Shown here: one piece after another, positions 9,968 through 17,891 of the stretch | Layout of the letters: each line of letters begins with the position of its first letter | Position numbering within the stretch: position 1 is the stretch's first letter | The notes under the pieces: generated by a model | The model's input: only the letters and a program-made list of their open reading frames with translations | Told to the model about the DNA's origin: nothing | Databases searched by the model: none | Translations under genes and position numbers: made by a program | Assembly: GCF_026341275.1 (NCBI RefSeq) | Contig: NZ_JAIFZO010000002.1 | Location: forward strand, 2,705,264 to 2,769,263 | Direction: 5' to 3' | DNA: 64,000 nt | Source of the DNA: Streptomyces ortus | Lineage (GTDB): Bacteria; Actinomycetota; Actinomycetes; Streptomycetales; Streptomycetaceae

Positions 9968-11299
9968 GTGACGGTCGACGACAGCGGTTCGGGCACGGGT
10001 GACCCCGCCTCCGACGGGGATCCCGGGCGTGCCGCCAGGTCTGTCGCCGACACGGCGCCCGCGCGGGTCGACCGCACCGGGCTCCACGCGCGCGTGGAGG
10101 AAGAGGAACAGGAACAGGACCCAGTGGACGCGCAGGACGGCCGGACCGACGTGCAGAACGGCCGGGCGGACGTGCGGGACGACCGCACAGACGTGCAGAG
10201 CGCCCGGACGGGCGGGCAGGACGGCAGGACCGACCAGCCCGCCGCCGAGTCCGACGACGATCCGCTCGCGCTCCGGCTCGAACAGCTCATCCTCGGCGCC
10301 GAGCGCCGCTACACCCCCTTCCAGGCGGCCCGCAGCGCGGGTGTCTCCATGGAGCTGGCCTCCCGGTTCTGGCGGGCCATGGGCTTCGCCGACATCGGCC
10401 AGGCCAAGGCGCTGACCGAGGCCGACGTACTGGCCCTGCGGCGACTGGCAGGTCTCGTCGAGGCGGGGCTGCTCAGCGAGGCCATGGCGGTCCAGGTGGC
10501 CCGGTCCACCGGCCAGACCACGGCCCGGCTGGCCGAGTGGCAGATCGACTCGTTCCTGGAGGGCCTCACCGAGCCGCCCGAGCCGGGCATGACGCGTACC
10601 GAGGTCACGTACCCCCTGATCGAGCTGCTGCTGCCCGAGCTGGAGGAGTTCCTGATCTACGTCTGGCGGCGCCAGCTCGCCGCCGCGACGGGGCGGGTCG
10701 TGCAGGCCGCGGACGACGAGGAGATGGTGGACCGGCGCCTGGCCGTCGGCTTCGCGGACCTCGTCGGCTTCACCCGGCTGACCCGTCGCATGGAGGAGGA
10801 GGAGCTCGGCGAACTCGTCGAGGCCTTCGAGACGACCGCCGCCGACCTCGTCGCCGCGCACGGGGGACGGCTCATCAAGACCCTGGGCGACGAGGTGCTG
10901 TACGCCGCCGACGACGCGGGGATCGCCGCCGAGATCGCGCTGCGCCTCATCGAGACGATGGCCAACGACGAGACGATGCCGGAGCTGCGCGTCGGCATCG
11001 CCTTCGGCACGGTCACCACGCGCATGGGCGATGTGTTCGGTACGACCGTGAACCTCGCTTCCCGGCTGACGTCGATAGCTCCCAAGGACGCGGTCCTGGT
11101 CGACGGGGCGTTCGCGGAGGAGCTGATCCGCACGGGCGACGCGCCCGCCTCCGAGGCCGTGGCCGTCGAGGAGGCCGTCGCCGCGGAGAAGGAGGGCGAG
11201 GAGCCGCCGGCGTACCGCTTCGGGCTCCAGCCGATGTGGCAGCGGGCGGTGCGTGGGCTCGGCGTGGTCGAGCCGTGGCTGATGAGCCGGCGGGGCTGA
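9968..11299 (+). CDS. cya: Class III adenylate cyclase with pH-type regulatory domain
   Basis: 443 residues from GTG 9968. Residues 1-98 are acidic and disordered and contain five heptapeptide repeats. Residues ~100-200 (ERRYTPFQAARSAGVS through SFLEGLTEPP) match the autoinhibitory helical domain found in mycobacterial Rv1264-type cyclases. The catalytic domain follows. It has a metal Asp in VGFADLVGF, the substrate Lys and second metal Asp in LIKTLGDEVLY, and transition-state Asn/Arg in GTTVNLASRL. It converts ATP to cAMP, which controls germination and development in Streptomyces. It is soluble with no transmembrane segment. Confidence 0.93.
   Translation: MTVDDSGSGTGDPASDGDPGRAARSVADTAPARVDRTGLHARVEEEEQEQDPVDAQDGRTDVQNGRADVRDDRTDVQSARTGGQDGRTDQPAAESDDDPLALRLEQLILGAERRYTPFQAARSAGVSMELASRFWRAMGFADIGQAKALTEADVLALRRLAGLVEAGLLSEAMAVQVARSTGQTTARLAEWQIDSFLEGLTEPPEPGMTRTEVTYPLIELLLPELEEFLIYVWRRQLAAATGRVVQAADDEEMVDRRLAVGFADLVGFTRLTRRMEEEELGELVEAFETTAADLVAAHGGRLIKTLGDEVLYAADDAGIAAEIALRLIETMANDETMPELRVGIAFGTVTTRMGDVFGTTVNLASRLTSIAPKDAVLVDGAFAEELIRTGDAPASEAVAVEEAVAAEKEGEEPPAYRFGLQPMWQRAVRGLGVVEPWLMSRRG
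10133..10237 (+). repeat. Five in-frame 21-bp repeats coding heptapeptides in the cyclase
   Basis: Units start at 10133, 10154, 10175, 10196 and 10217. They encode QDGRTDV, QNGRADV, RDDRTDV, QSARTGG and QDGRTDQ (about residues 56-90). Because 21 is a multiple of three, copy-number change would keep the frame. Confidence 0.85.
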
Positions 11300-11420
11300 G
11301 GGCTCGCCGCCCTTTACGGGGTGTCGCTGTCCAGGCAGAGGCCCACGATCGGAACGCAGAGGGCGTCCGGCGGGGCTGGGGGCGTGGTCGCCGACCCGGG
11401 CGGCGGCGGGGGCGAGGAAA

Positions 11421-12236
11421 CTACTCCCCGGGCCACTCCGGGCGGCGTTTTTCGTTGAATGCCGCCACCCCCTCCGCCCGGTCCCCCGAGAACGCGACCG
11501 ATCGCCACGCCGCGTCCTCGATCTCCAGGCCGGCCCGGAGATCGAGCCCGTGGCCGAGCCGCAGCGCGCGCTTGGCGGCACGGAGCCCCACGGGCGAGTT
11601 GCCGGCGATGCGCGCGGCCAGCGCCAGCGCCTCCGTGCGGTCCTGACCGTCGTCGACCAGCACGTCGACCAGCCCCAGCTCCCGCGCCTCCGCGGCCCCC
11701 ACCCGCCGTGCCGAGAAGATCAGCTCGGCGGCCCGCGCCGCCCCCACCCGACGCGGCAGCAACTGCGTGCCGCCGCCGCCGGGGATGACGCCGACCGACA
11801 CCTCGGGCAGGCCCACCGCCGCCGTGCCGTCCGCCACGATCAGGTCGCAGGCCAGGGCCAGCTCGAAACCGCCGCCCAGTGCGAAGCCGTGCACGGCGGC
11901 CACGGTGGGCATCGGGAGCTCCAGCACCCCGGTGTAGGCGGCCCGCGCGACAGGGCGCTGACGGACCAGCTCGGCGTCCGTGAGGGAGTTGCGCTCCTTG
12001 AGGTCGGCGCCGACGCAGAACGCCCGCTCGTGGGTCGAGGTCAGCACCACCACGCGTACGTGTGGGTCGGCGGCCAGCGCCTCGCACGCCGCGGCGATCG
12101 AGCGGGCCATCGCGGACGACACGGCGTTCATGGCCTTGGGCCGGTCCAGGGAGAGTTCCGCGACGTACGAGGCGTGGTGGCGCACCGCCACGTACTCCCC
12201 GAACCGTCGCGTCGAGTCCTGCTCCGTCATGTCCAT
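11421..12236 (-). CDS. Enoyl-CoA hydratase/isomerase family protein
   Basis: 271 residues, full length for the crotonase fold. Seen are the oxyanion-hole strands ERAFCVGADLKERNS and AAVHGFALGGGFELALACD, and LPEVSVGVIPGGGGTQLLPRRVG. Glu of the ALGGGFE helix and Glu of GLPEVSVG sit near the positions of the two catalytic glutamates, so hydratase activity is credible. It probably acts in fatty-acid or amino-acid beta-oxidation. It is transcribed away from the diguanylate cyclase gene. A 16-bp GTTAAC dyad lies just upstream. Confidence 0.92.
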   Translation of the reverse strand: MDMTEQDSTRRFGEYVAVRHHASYVAELSLDRPKAMNAVSSAMARSIAAACEALAADPHVRVVVLTSTHERAFCVGADLKERNSLTDAELVRQRPVARAAYTGVLELPMPTVAAVHGFALGGGFELALACDLIVADGTAAVGLPEVSVGVIPGGGGTQLLPRRVGAARAAELIFSARRVGAAEARELGLVDVLVDDGQDRTEALALAARIAGNSPVGLRAAKRALRLGHGLDLRAGLEIEDAAWRSVAFSGDRAEGVAAFNEKRRPEWPGE

Positions 12237-12251
12237 GCTCCCCGGGTAGCG

Positions 12252-12267
12252 GTTAACGTGAGTTAAC
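12252..12267. promoter_or_regulatory. GTTAAC-gtga-GTTAAC dyad upstream of the enoyl-CoA hydratase
   Basis: Two GTTAAC hexamers (each self-palindromic) lie 10 bp apart centre to centre, one DNA turn, and begin 16 bp upstream of the start codon. A+T-rich sites like this stand out in this genome and suggest a repressor operator. Confidence 0.5.
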
Positions 12268-12362
12268 TTCCGGGGCGATCATCTCAGCGGGCCGTCCGCG
12301 ACGGAACCCCTGTTCGCCGCGTCGACCTCTCAAAGTCGTACAAACCTATCTAACCTAGGGTA

Positions 12363-13505
12363 ATGGGTGGTGACGATGTGCGACTGAGGGCCGTGGTGTC
12401 GCTGGCGCAGGGCATGGCCGCCGCGCACGCCCCGCGGGAGTCGTGGCGCGCGGCGGCGGACGGGGCCCGCCGGGCGCTCGGCGGGAGTTTCGCCGCGCTG
12501 TCCGTGTGGGAGCGGCAACTGGGGCGGCTGCGGGTCCTGGTGAACGCGGGGGAGCGGGCCCCGGGCGAGGAGGAGTTCCCGGAGTCGGAGACGTATCCGG
12601 TGCATCAGTTTCCCGAGATCACCGAATTTCTCCACGAGCGATGGGTGGGTGGCGGGGAGCCCAACGCCTGGGTCGAGACGGCGGACGGTCCGGCCATCGG
12701 GGGCGCCGAGTACTGCCATCAGAGGGTGGCCGCACTGCGGCGGCGCGGACGCGGCTGCTGCGTCGTCGCGCCGATCGTGCTGCACGGGCGCGCCTGGGGC
12801 GAGCTGTATGTCGCCCGGTCGGTCGGCGCGCCCGTCTTCGGCCGGGCCGACGCCGACTTCGCGACCGTCCTCGCCTCCGTGGTCGCCGCCGGGATCGCGC
12901 AGACCGAACGGCTGGAGGAGGCGCGGCGGCTCGCCTTCACCGACGCGCTCACCGGTCTGGCCAACCGCCGGGCCGTGGACATGCGCCTGGACGAGGCCAT
13001 CGAGTGCCATCGCGCGCGGGGCGTGGTCGTGAGCCTGGTGGTGTGCGACCTGAACGGGCTCAAGCGCGTCAACGACACCCGGGGGCATGCCGTCGGCGAC
13101 CGGCTCCTCGAACGTTTCGGGTCGGTGCTGTCCCTGTGCGGCGCGATGCTGCCCGGCACGCTCGCCGCCCGCCTCGGCGGTGACGAGTTCTGCCTGGTCG
13201 CGGTCGGGCCCGCCGCCGACGAGGTGGTCCGCGTCGCCGAGGAGCTGTGCCGCCGCGCCGGTGAGCTGGAGCTGGGCGAGGGGGTCGCGTGCGGGATCGC
13301 CTCGACCGGGGATCCCCTCGGGCCCGTCCGCTCGGCCCGCCGCCTCTTCCGCCTCGCCGACGCGGCCCAGTACCGCGCCAAGGCCGTACGCGCCACGAAG
13401 CCCGTCGTCGCCGGGCGCGAGGGCCCCGACGATCCCGTCGTACGCCTCGCCGACACGCCCCCGCCCGCGGCGGCCGAACGGCGCCGGTTCCGGGGTCGGC
13501 GGTAG
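12363..13505 (+). CDS. cdgE: GAF-GGDEF diguanylate cyclase
   Basis: 380 residues. Residues ~1-185 form a GAF-like sensor (FAALSVWERQLGRLRVLVNAG ... VVAPIVLHGRAWGELYVAR). Residues 195-355 form a GGDEF domain with DALTGLANRRAVD, VCDLNGLKRVND and an intact GGDEF at 272-276. It would make cyclic di-GMP, the signal that keeps BldD active and delays sporulation. The four residues where an RxxD product-inhibition site would sit read LPGT, so feedback control looks absent. Synteny and architecture match CdgE (SCO4931). A possible -10 (TAACCT, 12351-12356) ends 6 nt before the ATG, allowing a leaderless mRNA. Confidence 0.9.
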   Translation: MGGDDVRLRAVVSLAQGMAAAHAPRESWRAAADGARRALGGSFAALSVWERQLGRLRVLVNAGERAPGEEEFPESETYPVHQFPEITEFLHERWVGGGEPNAWVETADGPAIGGAEYCHQRVAALRRRGRGCCVVAPIVLHGRAWGELYVARSVGAPVFGRADADFATVLASVVAAGIAQTERLEEARRLAFTDALTGLANRRAVDMRLDEAIECHRARGVVVSLVVCDLNGLKRVNDTRGHAVGDRLLERFGSVLSLCGAMLPGTLAARLGGDEFCLVAVGPAADEVVRVAEELCRRAGELELGEGVACGIASTGDPLGPVRSARRLFRLADAAQYRAKAVRATKPVVAGREGPDDPVVRLADTPPPAAAERRRFRGRR

Positions 13506-13609
13506 GCCGCGCGCGGAGCCTCGGGAGGGACGCAGATGCAAGGGCCTGTAAGGACCCAACCCGGTACCCGCTAGTGACACCACCGCATTCACTGCGTACG
13601 CTCCTGAAT

Positions 13610-15154
13610 ATGGATATGCACTCTGTGGTGGTGGGGACGAGCGGGGTCACCGCGTCCGACGTGCTGGCCGTGGCGCGCGACGACGCCCGGGTCGAGCTCT
13701 CCGGTGAGGCGGTGGCGGCGCTCGCCGCGGCCCGCGAGATCGTCGAGGCGCTGGCCGCCAAACCCGAGCCCGTCTACGGCGTCTCCACCGGCTTCGGAGC
13801 CCTCGCGACCCGGCACATCAGCCCGGAACTGCGGGCCCAGCTGCAGCGCAACATCGTGCGCTCGCACGCCGCCGGGATGGGGCCGCGCGTCGAGCGCGAG
13901 GTCGTACGGGCCCTGATGTTCCTGCGGCTGAAGACCGTCTGCTCCGGCCGTACCGGCGTCCGCCCGTCCGTCGCGCAGACCATGGCCGACGTCCTCAACG
14001 CCGGGATCACCCCGGTCGTCCACGAGTTCGGCTCGCTCGGCTGCTCCGGCGACCTCGCCCCGCTCTCCCACTGCGCCCTGACCCTGATGGGGGAGGGGGA
14101 CGCCGAGGGTCCGGACGGTGTGGTCCGCCCGGCCGGTGAACTGCTCGCCGCGCACGGCATCGAGCCCGTCGAACTGCGCGAGAAGGAGGGGCTGGCCCTC
14201 CTCAACGGCACCGACGGCATGCTCGGCATGCTGGTCATGGCCCTCGCCGACCTCGACACCCTCTACAAGTCCGCCGACATCACCGCCGCCCTCAGCCTGG
14301 AGGCGCTCCTCGGGACCGACAAGGTCCTCGCGCCCGAACTGCACGCCGTCCGGCCGCACCCCGGCCAGGGCGCCAGCGCCGCCAACATGCTGGCCGTGCT
14401 GAAGGGTTCGGAACTCACCGGGCACCACCAGGACGACGCGCCGCGGGTCCAGGACGCGTACTCCGTGCGCTGCGCCCCGCAGGTCGCGGGCGCCGGGCGC
14501 GACACCATGGACCACGCCCGGCTGGTCGCCGACCGTGAGCTGGCCTCCGCCGTCGACAACCCGGTGGTCCTGCCCGACGGGCGCGTCGAGTCGAACGGCA
14601 ACTTCCACGGCGCCCCCGTCGCGTACGTGCTGGACTTCCTCGCCGTCGTCGCGGCCGACCTCGGGTCCATCGCCGAACGCCGCACCGACCGGCTCCTCGA
14701 CAAGAACCGCTCGCACGGCCTGCCGCCCTTCCTCGCGGACGACGCCGGCGTCGACTCCGGCCTGATGATCGCCCAGTACACGCAGGCCGCCCTGGTCAGC
14801 GAGATGAAGCGGCTCGCCGTACCGGCCTCCGCCGACTCCATCCCGTCCTCCGCCATGCAGGAGGACCACGTCTCGATGGGCTGGTCGGCCGCCCGCAAGC
14901 TCCGTACCGCCGTCGACAACCTGACCCGGATCGTCGCCATCGAGCTGTACGCCGCCACGCGCGCCGTCGAACTGCGCGCCGGGCTCACGCCCGCGCCGGC
15001 CTCGCGGGCCGTCATCGCCGCCGTCCGGGCCGCCGGAGTGGCCGGCCCCGGGCCGGATCGTTTCCTCGCCCCGGACCTCGCCGCGGCGGACGCCTTCGTG
15101 CGCGGCGGCCACCTGGTCGCGGCCGTGGAGGCGGTGACGGGCCCGCTGGCCTGA
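13610..15154 (+). CDS. hutH: Histidine ammonia-lyase
   Basis: 514 residues from ATG 13610. A second in-frame ATG at 13616 gives 512 residues and cannot be excluded. It deaminates histidine to urocanate, the first step of histidine use. The MIO cofactor triad is C-S-G (residues 145-147, in GSLGCSGDLAPLSH) rather than the common A-S-G. Other family blocks are YGVSTGFGALA, LLNGTDGMLGML, QDAYSVRCAPQV and VDNPVVLPDG, as well as SNGNFHG. No other hut gene is adjacent, as usual in Streptomyces. A TACGCT hexamer 7 nt upstream of the start could be a -10 for a leaderless transcript. Confidence 0.95.
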   Translation: MDMHSVVVGTSGVTASDVLAVARDDARVELSGEAVAALAAAREIVEALAAKPEPVYGVSTGFGALATRHISPELRAQLQRNIVRSHAAGMGPRVEREVVRALMFLRLKTVCSGRTGVRPSVAQTMADVLNAGITPVVHEFGSLGCSGDLAPLSHCALTLMGEGDAEGPDGVVRPAGELLAAHGIEPVELREKEGLALLNGTDGMLGMLVMALADLDTLYKSADITAALSLEALLGTDKVLAPELHAVRPHPGQGASAANMLAVLKGSELTGHHQDDAPRVQDAYSVRCAPQVAGAGRDTMDHARLVADRELASAVDNPVVLPDGRVESNGNFHGAPVAYVLDFLAVVAADLGSIAERRTDRLLDKNRSHGLPPFLADDAGVDSGLMIAQYTQAALVSEMKRLAVPASADSIPSSAMQEDHVSMGWSAARKLRTAVDNLTRIVAIELYAATRAVELRAGLTPAPASRAVIAAVRAAGVAGPGPDRFLAPDLAAADAFVRGGHLVAAVEAVTGPLA

Positions 15155-15268
15155 CGGACATCCGGTGCGAATGGGTGAGGGCTGTCGTGTGTCGTGTTCG
15201 TCACGGCGGCCCCGCCAGTTCGTGTGCTAGGGTTCATAGCGAAACGTTTTTGGTACCCATTAACTTGT

Positions 15269-15307
15269 GCGCCTGAAAGGATTCTCTCTCAGGCGCGTTT
15301 TGTTTTT
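15269..15307 (+). terminator. Intrinsic-terminator-like hairpin in the csp leader
   Basis: GCGCCTGA (15269-15276) pairs perfectly with TCAGGCGC (15289-15296), with a 12-nt loop. It is followed by G then TTTTGTTTTT. It ends about 49 bp before the csp start codon, inside its probable leader. It may be an attenuator or temperature-responsive element, or simply the terminator of upstream hutH transcription. Confidence 0.65.
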
Positions 15308-15355
15308 CCGGTCATTTCCGGATGGGAGCCACACACCTATCCAAGGAGAAATGAC

Positions 15356-15559
15356 ATGGCTACTGGCACCGTGAAGTGGTTCAACAGCGAAAAGGGCTTC
15401 GGCTTCATCGAGCAGGACGGCGGCGGCGCCGACGTCTTCGCCCACTACTCCAACATCGCCACCTCTGGCTTCCGTGAGCTGCAGGAAGGCCAGAAGGTCT
15501 CCTTCGACGTCACGCAGGGCCAGAAGGGCCCGCAGGCGGAGAACATCGTTCCCGCCTAA
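15356..15559 (+). CDS. Cold-shock protein (CspA family)
   Basis: 67 residues, a single cold-shock (OB-fold) domain. RNP1 is KGFGFIEQ and RNP2 is DVFAHYSNI; the N-terminus is [14 protein letters not shown]. It binds single-stranded RNA and DNA as a chaperone. Start ATG 15356 follows CCAAGGAGAAATGAC, an excellent ribosome site. An ATG 5 nt upstream is out of frame. The long leader with a terminator-like hairpin and a strong 3' terminator suggests an abundant, independently regulated transcript. A DEAD-box helicase gene follows. Confidence 0.97.
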   Translation: MATGTVKWFNSEKGFGFIEQDGGGADVFAHYSNIATSGFRELQEGQKVSFDVTQGQKGPQAENIVPA

Positions 15560-15580
15560 TTCCGGGACGCGCATCACGCG

Positions 15581-15616
15581 AGCCGGGGTCCGCACCTTCG
15601 GGTGCGGGCCCCGGCT
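15581..15616 (+). terminator. 16-bp stem, UUCG-loop terminator of the csp gene
   Basis: Arms 15581-15596 and 15601-15616 pair over 16 bp (one G-U) around a stable TTCG tetraloop, 21 bp past the stop codon. Confidence 0.85.
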
Positions 15617-15639
15617 TGTGCTGTCCGTGTGCCCTTGAG

Positions 15640-15689
15640 CACGGAATCCGTGAATGACACGGAATCCGTGACAGCACGGGGAACCGTGC
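15640..15689. promoter_or_regulatory. Three phased palindromes upstream of the helicase gene
   Basis: CACGGAATCCGTG occurs at 15640-15652 and again at 15658-15670 (arms CACGGA/TCCGTG). A related GCACGG-ggaa-CCGTGC lies at 15674-15689. Starts are 17-18 bp apart. The array lies 28 bp upstream of the helicase ATG, between it and the csp terminator, and looks like a multi-site operator. Confidence 0.6.
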
Positions 15690-15716
15690 GGCCCAGGAAG
15701 GAATTCCAGATCCAGC

Positions 15717-17339
15717 ATGACTCGATCCGAACGTCCTGAACGACCCGCCGGCCAACGCCCGGTGAATTCCCGGGGTTCCCGCGGCTCTCGTGGCACACGC
15801 GGCGGAGGCCCTGCGGCCCCCGCGAACGGCGGCGGCAGAAACGTACGCAAGAAGCCCGTCGCGCCGGCCGCCCCGCCGCGCGAGTTCACCCTGCCGCAGA
15901 CGCTCACGCCCGCGCTGCCCTCCGTCGAGTCCTTCGACGCGCTGGACATGCCGGCCGCGCTCGGCAAGACCCTCAGCGCCCAGGGTGTCACCGACCCCTT
16001 CCCGATCCAGGGCGCGACCCTGCCCAACTCCCTCGCCGGGCGCGACATCCTCGGCCGGGGCCGCACCGGCTCGGGCAAGACCCTCGCCTTCGGCCTCGCG
16101 CTGCTCGCCCGCACCGCGGGCCGCCGCGCCGAGCCCAAGGCGCCGCTCGCGCTCGTCCTGGTGCCCACGCGCGAACTCGCGCAGCAGGTCACCGACGCGC
16201 TCACGCCGTACGCCACGGCCGTGAACCTGCGCCTCGCGACCGTCGTCGGCGGGCTCTCCATCGGCAAGCAGTCCGCGCTGCTGCGGCGCGGTGCCGAGGT
16301 GCTCGTCGCCACGCCGGGGCGCCTCAAGGACCTGATAGACCGGGGCGACTGCACCCTCGCGCAGGTGTCGATCACCGTCCTCGACGAGGCCGACCAGATG
16401 GCCGACATGGGCTTCATGCCGCAGGTCATCGGTCTCCTGAACCAGGTCGAGCCGGACGGCCAGCGCATGCTGTTCTCGGCGACCCTGGACAAGAACATCG
16501 ACCGGCTCGTGCGGATGTACCTCACGGACCCCGTCGTGCACTCCGTCGACCCCTCCGCGGGCGCGGTGACGACGATGGAGCACCACGTGCTGCACGTCGC
16601 CGACGAGACGGACAAGAAGGCCGTCGCGATGCGGATCGCCGCCCGTGACGGGCGCGTGATCCTCTTCGTCGACACCAAGCGCTCCGCCGACCGCTTCACC
16701 AAGCGGCTGCTCGCGAGCGGCGTACGCGCCTCGGCCCTGCACGGCGGACGCTCCCAGCCGCAGCGCACCCGCACGCTCGACCAGTTCAAGACCGGTCAGG
16801 TGACCGCCCTCGTGGCCACCAACGTGGCGGCGCGCGGCATCCACGTCGACGACCTCGACCTCGTCGTGAACGTCGACCCGCCGACCGACCACAAGGACTA
16901 CCTGCACCGCGGCGGCCGTACGGCCCGCGCGGGGGAGTCCGGCAGCGTCGTGACGCTGGTCCTGCCGGAGCAGAAGCGGGACATGACCCAGCTGATGGCC
17001 AACGCGGGCATCAACCCGCACACGGCCCGCGTCAGGTCCAGCGACGAGGAACTCGTCCGGATCACCGGCGCACGGGAGCCGTCGGGCGTCCCGGTCGTCA
17101 TCCCCGTACCGGAGCCCACGACACCCCAGCCCTCCCAGGGAAAGCCGCGGGCGCGGCGGGGTGGCGGCGGAGGTGGCCGCGGCGCGGCTGCCGCCGGTAC
17201 ACGTTCCGCCGGTACGCGGTCCGGTGGCGGCGGTGCCCGCACCGGGTCCGGTGCGGTGGCGGCCTCGCGTGGGCGCGGCGGTTCCGCGGCGGCGCGTACG
17301 CGCGGTGGGCAGTCCGGTGGTGGGCGTCGGTCCGCCTGA
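15717..17339 (+). CDS. DEAD-box ATP-dependent RNA helicase
   Basis: 540 residues. A basic Arg/Gly/Pro-rich N-terminus (~60) is followed by the two RecA-like domains. Motifs in order are Q-motif FPIQ, I RTGSGKT, Ia PTRELAQQV, Ib TPGRLKDL, II DEADQMADMGF, III SATL, IV LFVDTK, V ARGIHVDDLDLV and VI HRGGRTARAG. The C-terminus (~480-540) is an RGG/GGG-rich tail that typically binds RNA. Such helicases unwind structured mRNA at low temperature. The position directly after csp fits a cold-response pair. ATG 15717 is preceded by AGGAAGGAA. Confidence 0.95.
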   Translation: MTRSERPERPAGQRPVNSRGSRGSRGTRGGGPAAPANGGGRNVRKKPVAPAAPPREFTLPQTLTPALPSVESFDALDMPAALGKTLSAQGVTDPFPIQGATLPNSLAGRDILGRGRTGSGKTLAFGLALLARTAGRRAEPKAPLALVLVPTRELAQQVTDALTPYATAVNLRLATVVGGLSIGKQSALLRRGAEVLVATPGRLKDLIDRGDCTLAQVSITVLDEADQMADMGFMPQVIGLLNQVEPDGQRMLFSATLDKNIDRLVRMYLTDPVVHSVDPSAGAVTTMEHHVLHVADETDKKAVAMRIAARDGRVILFVDTKRSADRFTKRLLASGVRASALHGGRSQPQRTRTLDQFKTGQVTALVATNVAARGIHVDDLDLVVNVDPPTDHKDYLHRGGRTARAGESGSVVTLVLPEQKRDMTQLMANAGINPHTARVRSSDEELVRITGAREPSGVPVVIPVPEPTTPQPSQGKPRARRGGGGGGRGAAAAGTRSAGTRSGGGGARTGSGAVAASRGRGGSAAARTRGGQSGGGRRSA

Positions 17340-17396
17340 CGCCTGACGGGGTGGGGGATCTGCCGTACGGCGGCCGCGGGTTCGTCGTGGTTGGCC

Positions 17397-17416
17397 GCGC
17401 AGTCCCCCGCGCCCCT
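17397..17416. repeat. Copy of dispersed intergenic repeat
   Basis: GCGCAGTCCCCCGCGCCCCT, one base different from the copy at 1723, lies between the helicase and the LAXTG-protein gene. Confidence 0.55.
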
Positions 17417-17424
17417 TACGGGGC

Positions 17425-17781
17425 TCAGAACTCCGTCATGCGCTCCCTGCGCACCGAGTACACGACGAACCCCGCCCCCAGGGCCAGGAACAGCGTGCCG
17501 CCCGCCACGTACGGGGTCGTGTCGAAGCTTCCCGTGTCGGCCAGGCGGGTCTGGGTCTCCTCGGTGGTCGTGTCGTCGGCCGTGCCGGTTTCCTCGGTGG
17601 CGGCCTCCGCGGACGTGTCCGTGGAGGTGTGTGCCGCGGTGCGGACCACCGTCGTGGTCGTGGTCCGTGCTCTGTGCTCCGCCGGCATGTCGTCCGTCGC
17701 CTTGGCGGACGGGACGAACCACAGGGCACCCAGGAGGGTCCCCGCGGCGGTGGCGGTCAGCAACGATCGACGTGCGGACAC
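17425..17781 (-). CDS. Small sortase-anchored surface protein (LADTG signal)
   Basis: 118 residues from GTG 17781. It has a signal peptide (RRSLLTATAAGTLLGALWFV, cleavage near AKA, residue ~28), then a Thr/Glu/Ala-rich extracellular stretch of ~50 residues. The sorting sequence LADTG is at 80-84, followed by a hydrophobic helix (91-110) and a basic tail RRER. LAXTG is the motif preferred by class E sortases, which anchor chaplins in Streptomyces. No sortase gene is in the window, so a distant one would act. The stalk has no recognisable binding domain. Function unknown. Confidence 0.85.
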   Translation of the reverse strand: MSARRSLLTATAAGTLLGALWFVPSAKATDDMPAEHRARTTTTTVVRTAAHTSTDTSAEAATEETGTADDTTTEETQTRLADTGSFDTTPYVAGGTLFLALGAGFVVYSVRRERMTEF

Positions 17782-17891
17782 GGAATATCGATCCCCTTGC
17801 GACGCTGGCGAATTGGCCGTGTGGGGCGATGTTAGTGAAAGGTGCGGGTCACGGGAAAGTCACGGTCGCCAGGAGTCGTACGCTCCCACGT

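Noticed and set aside
9482..11581. 699-codon minus-strand frame opposite the adenylate cyclase
   Set aside because: No recognisable domain; cyclase catalytic residues on the plus strand decide the coding strand.
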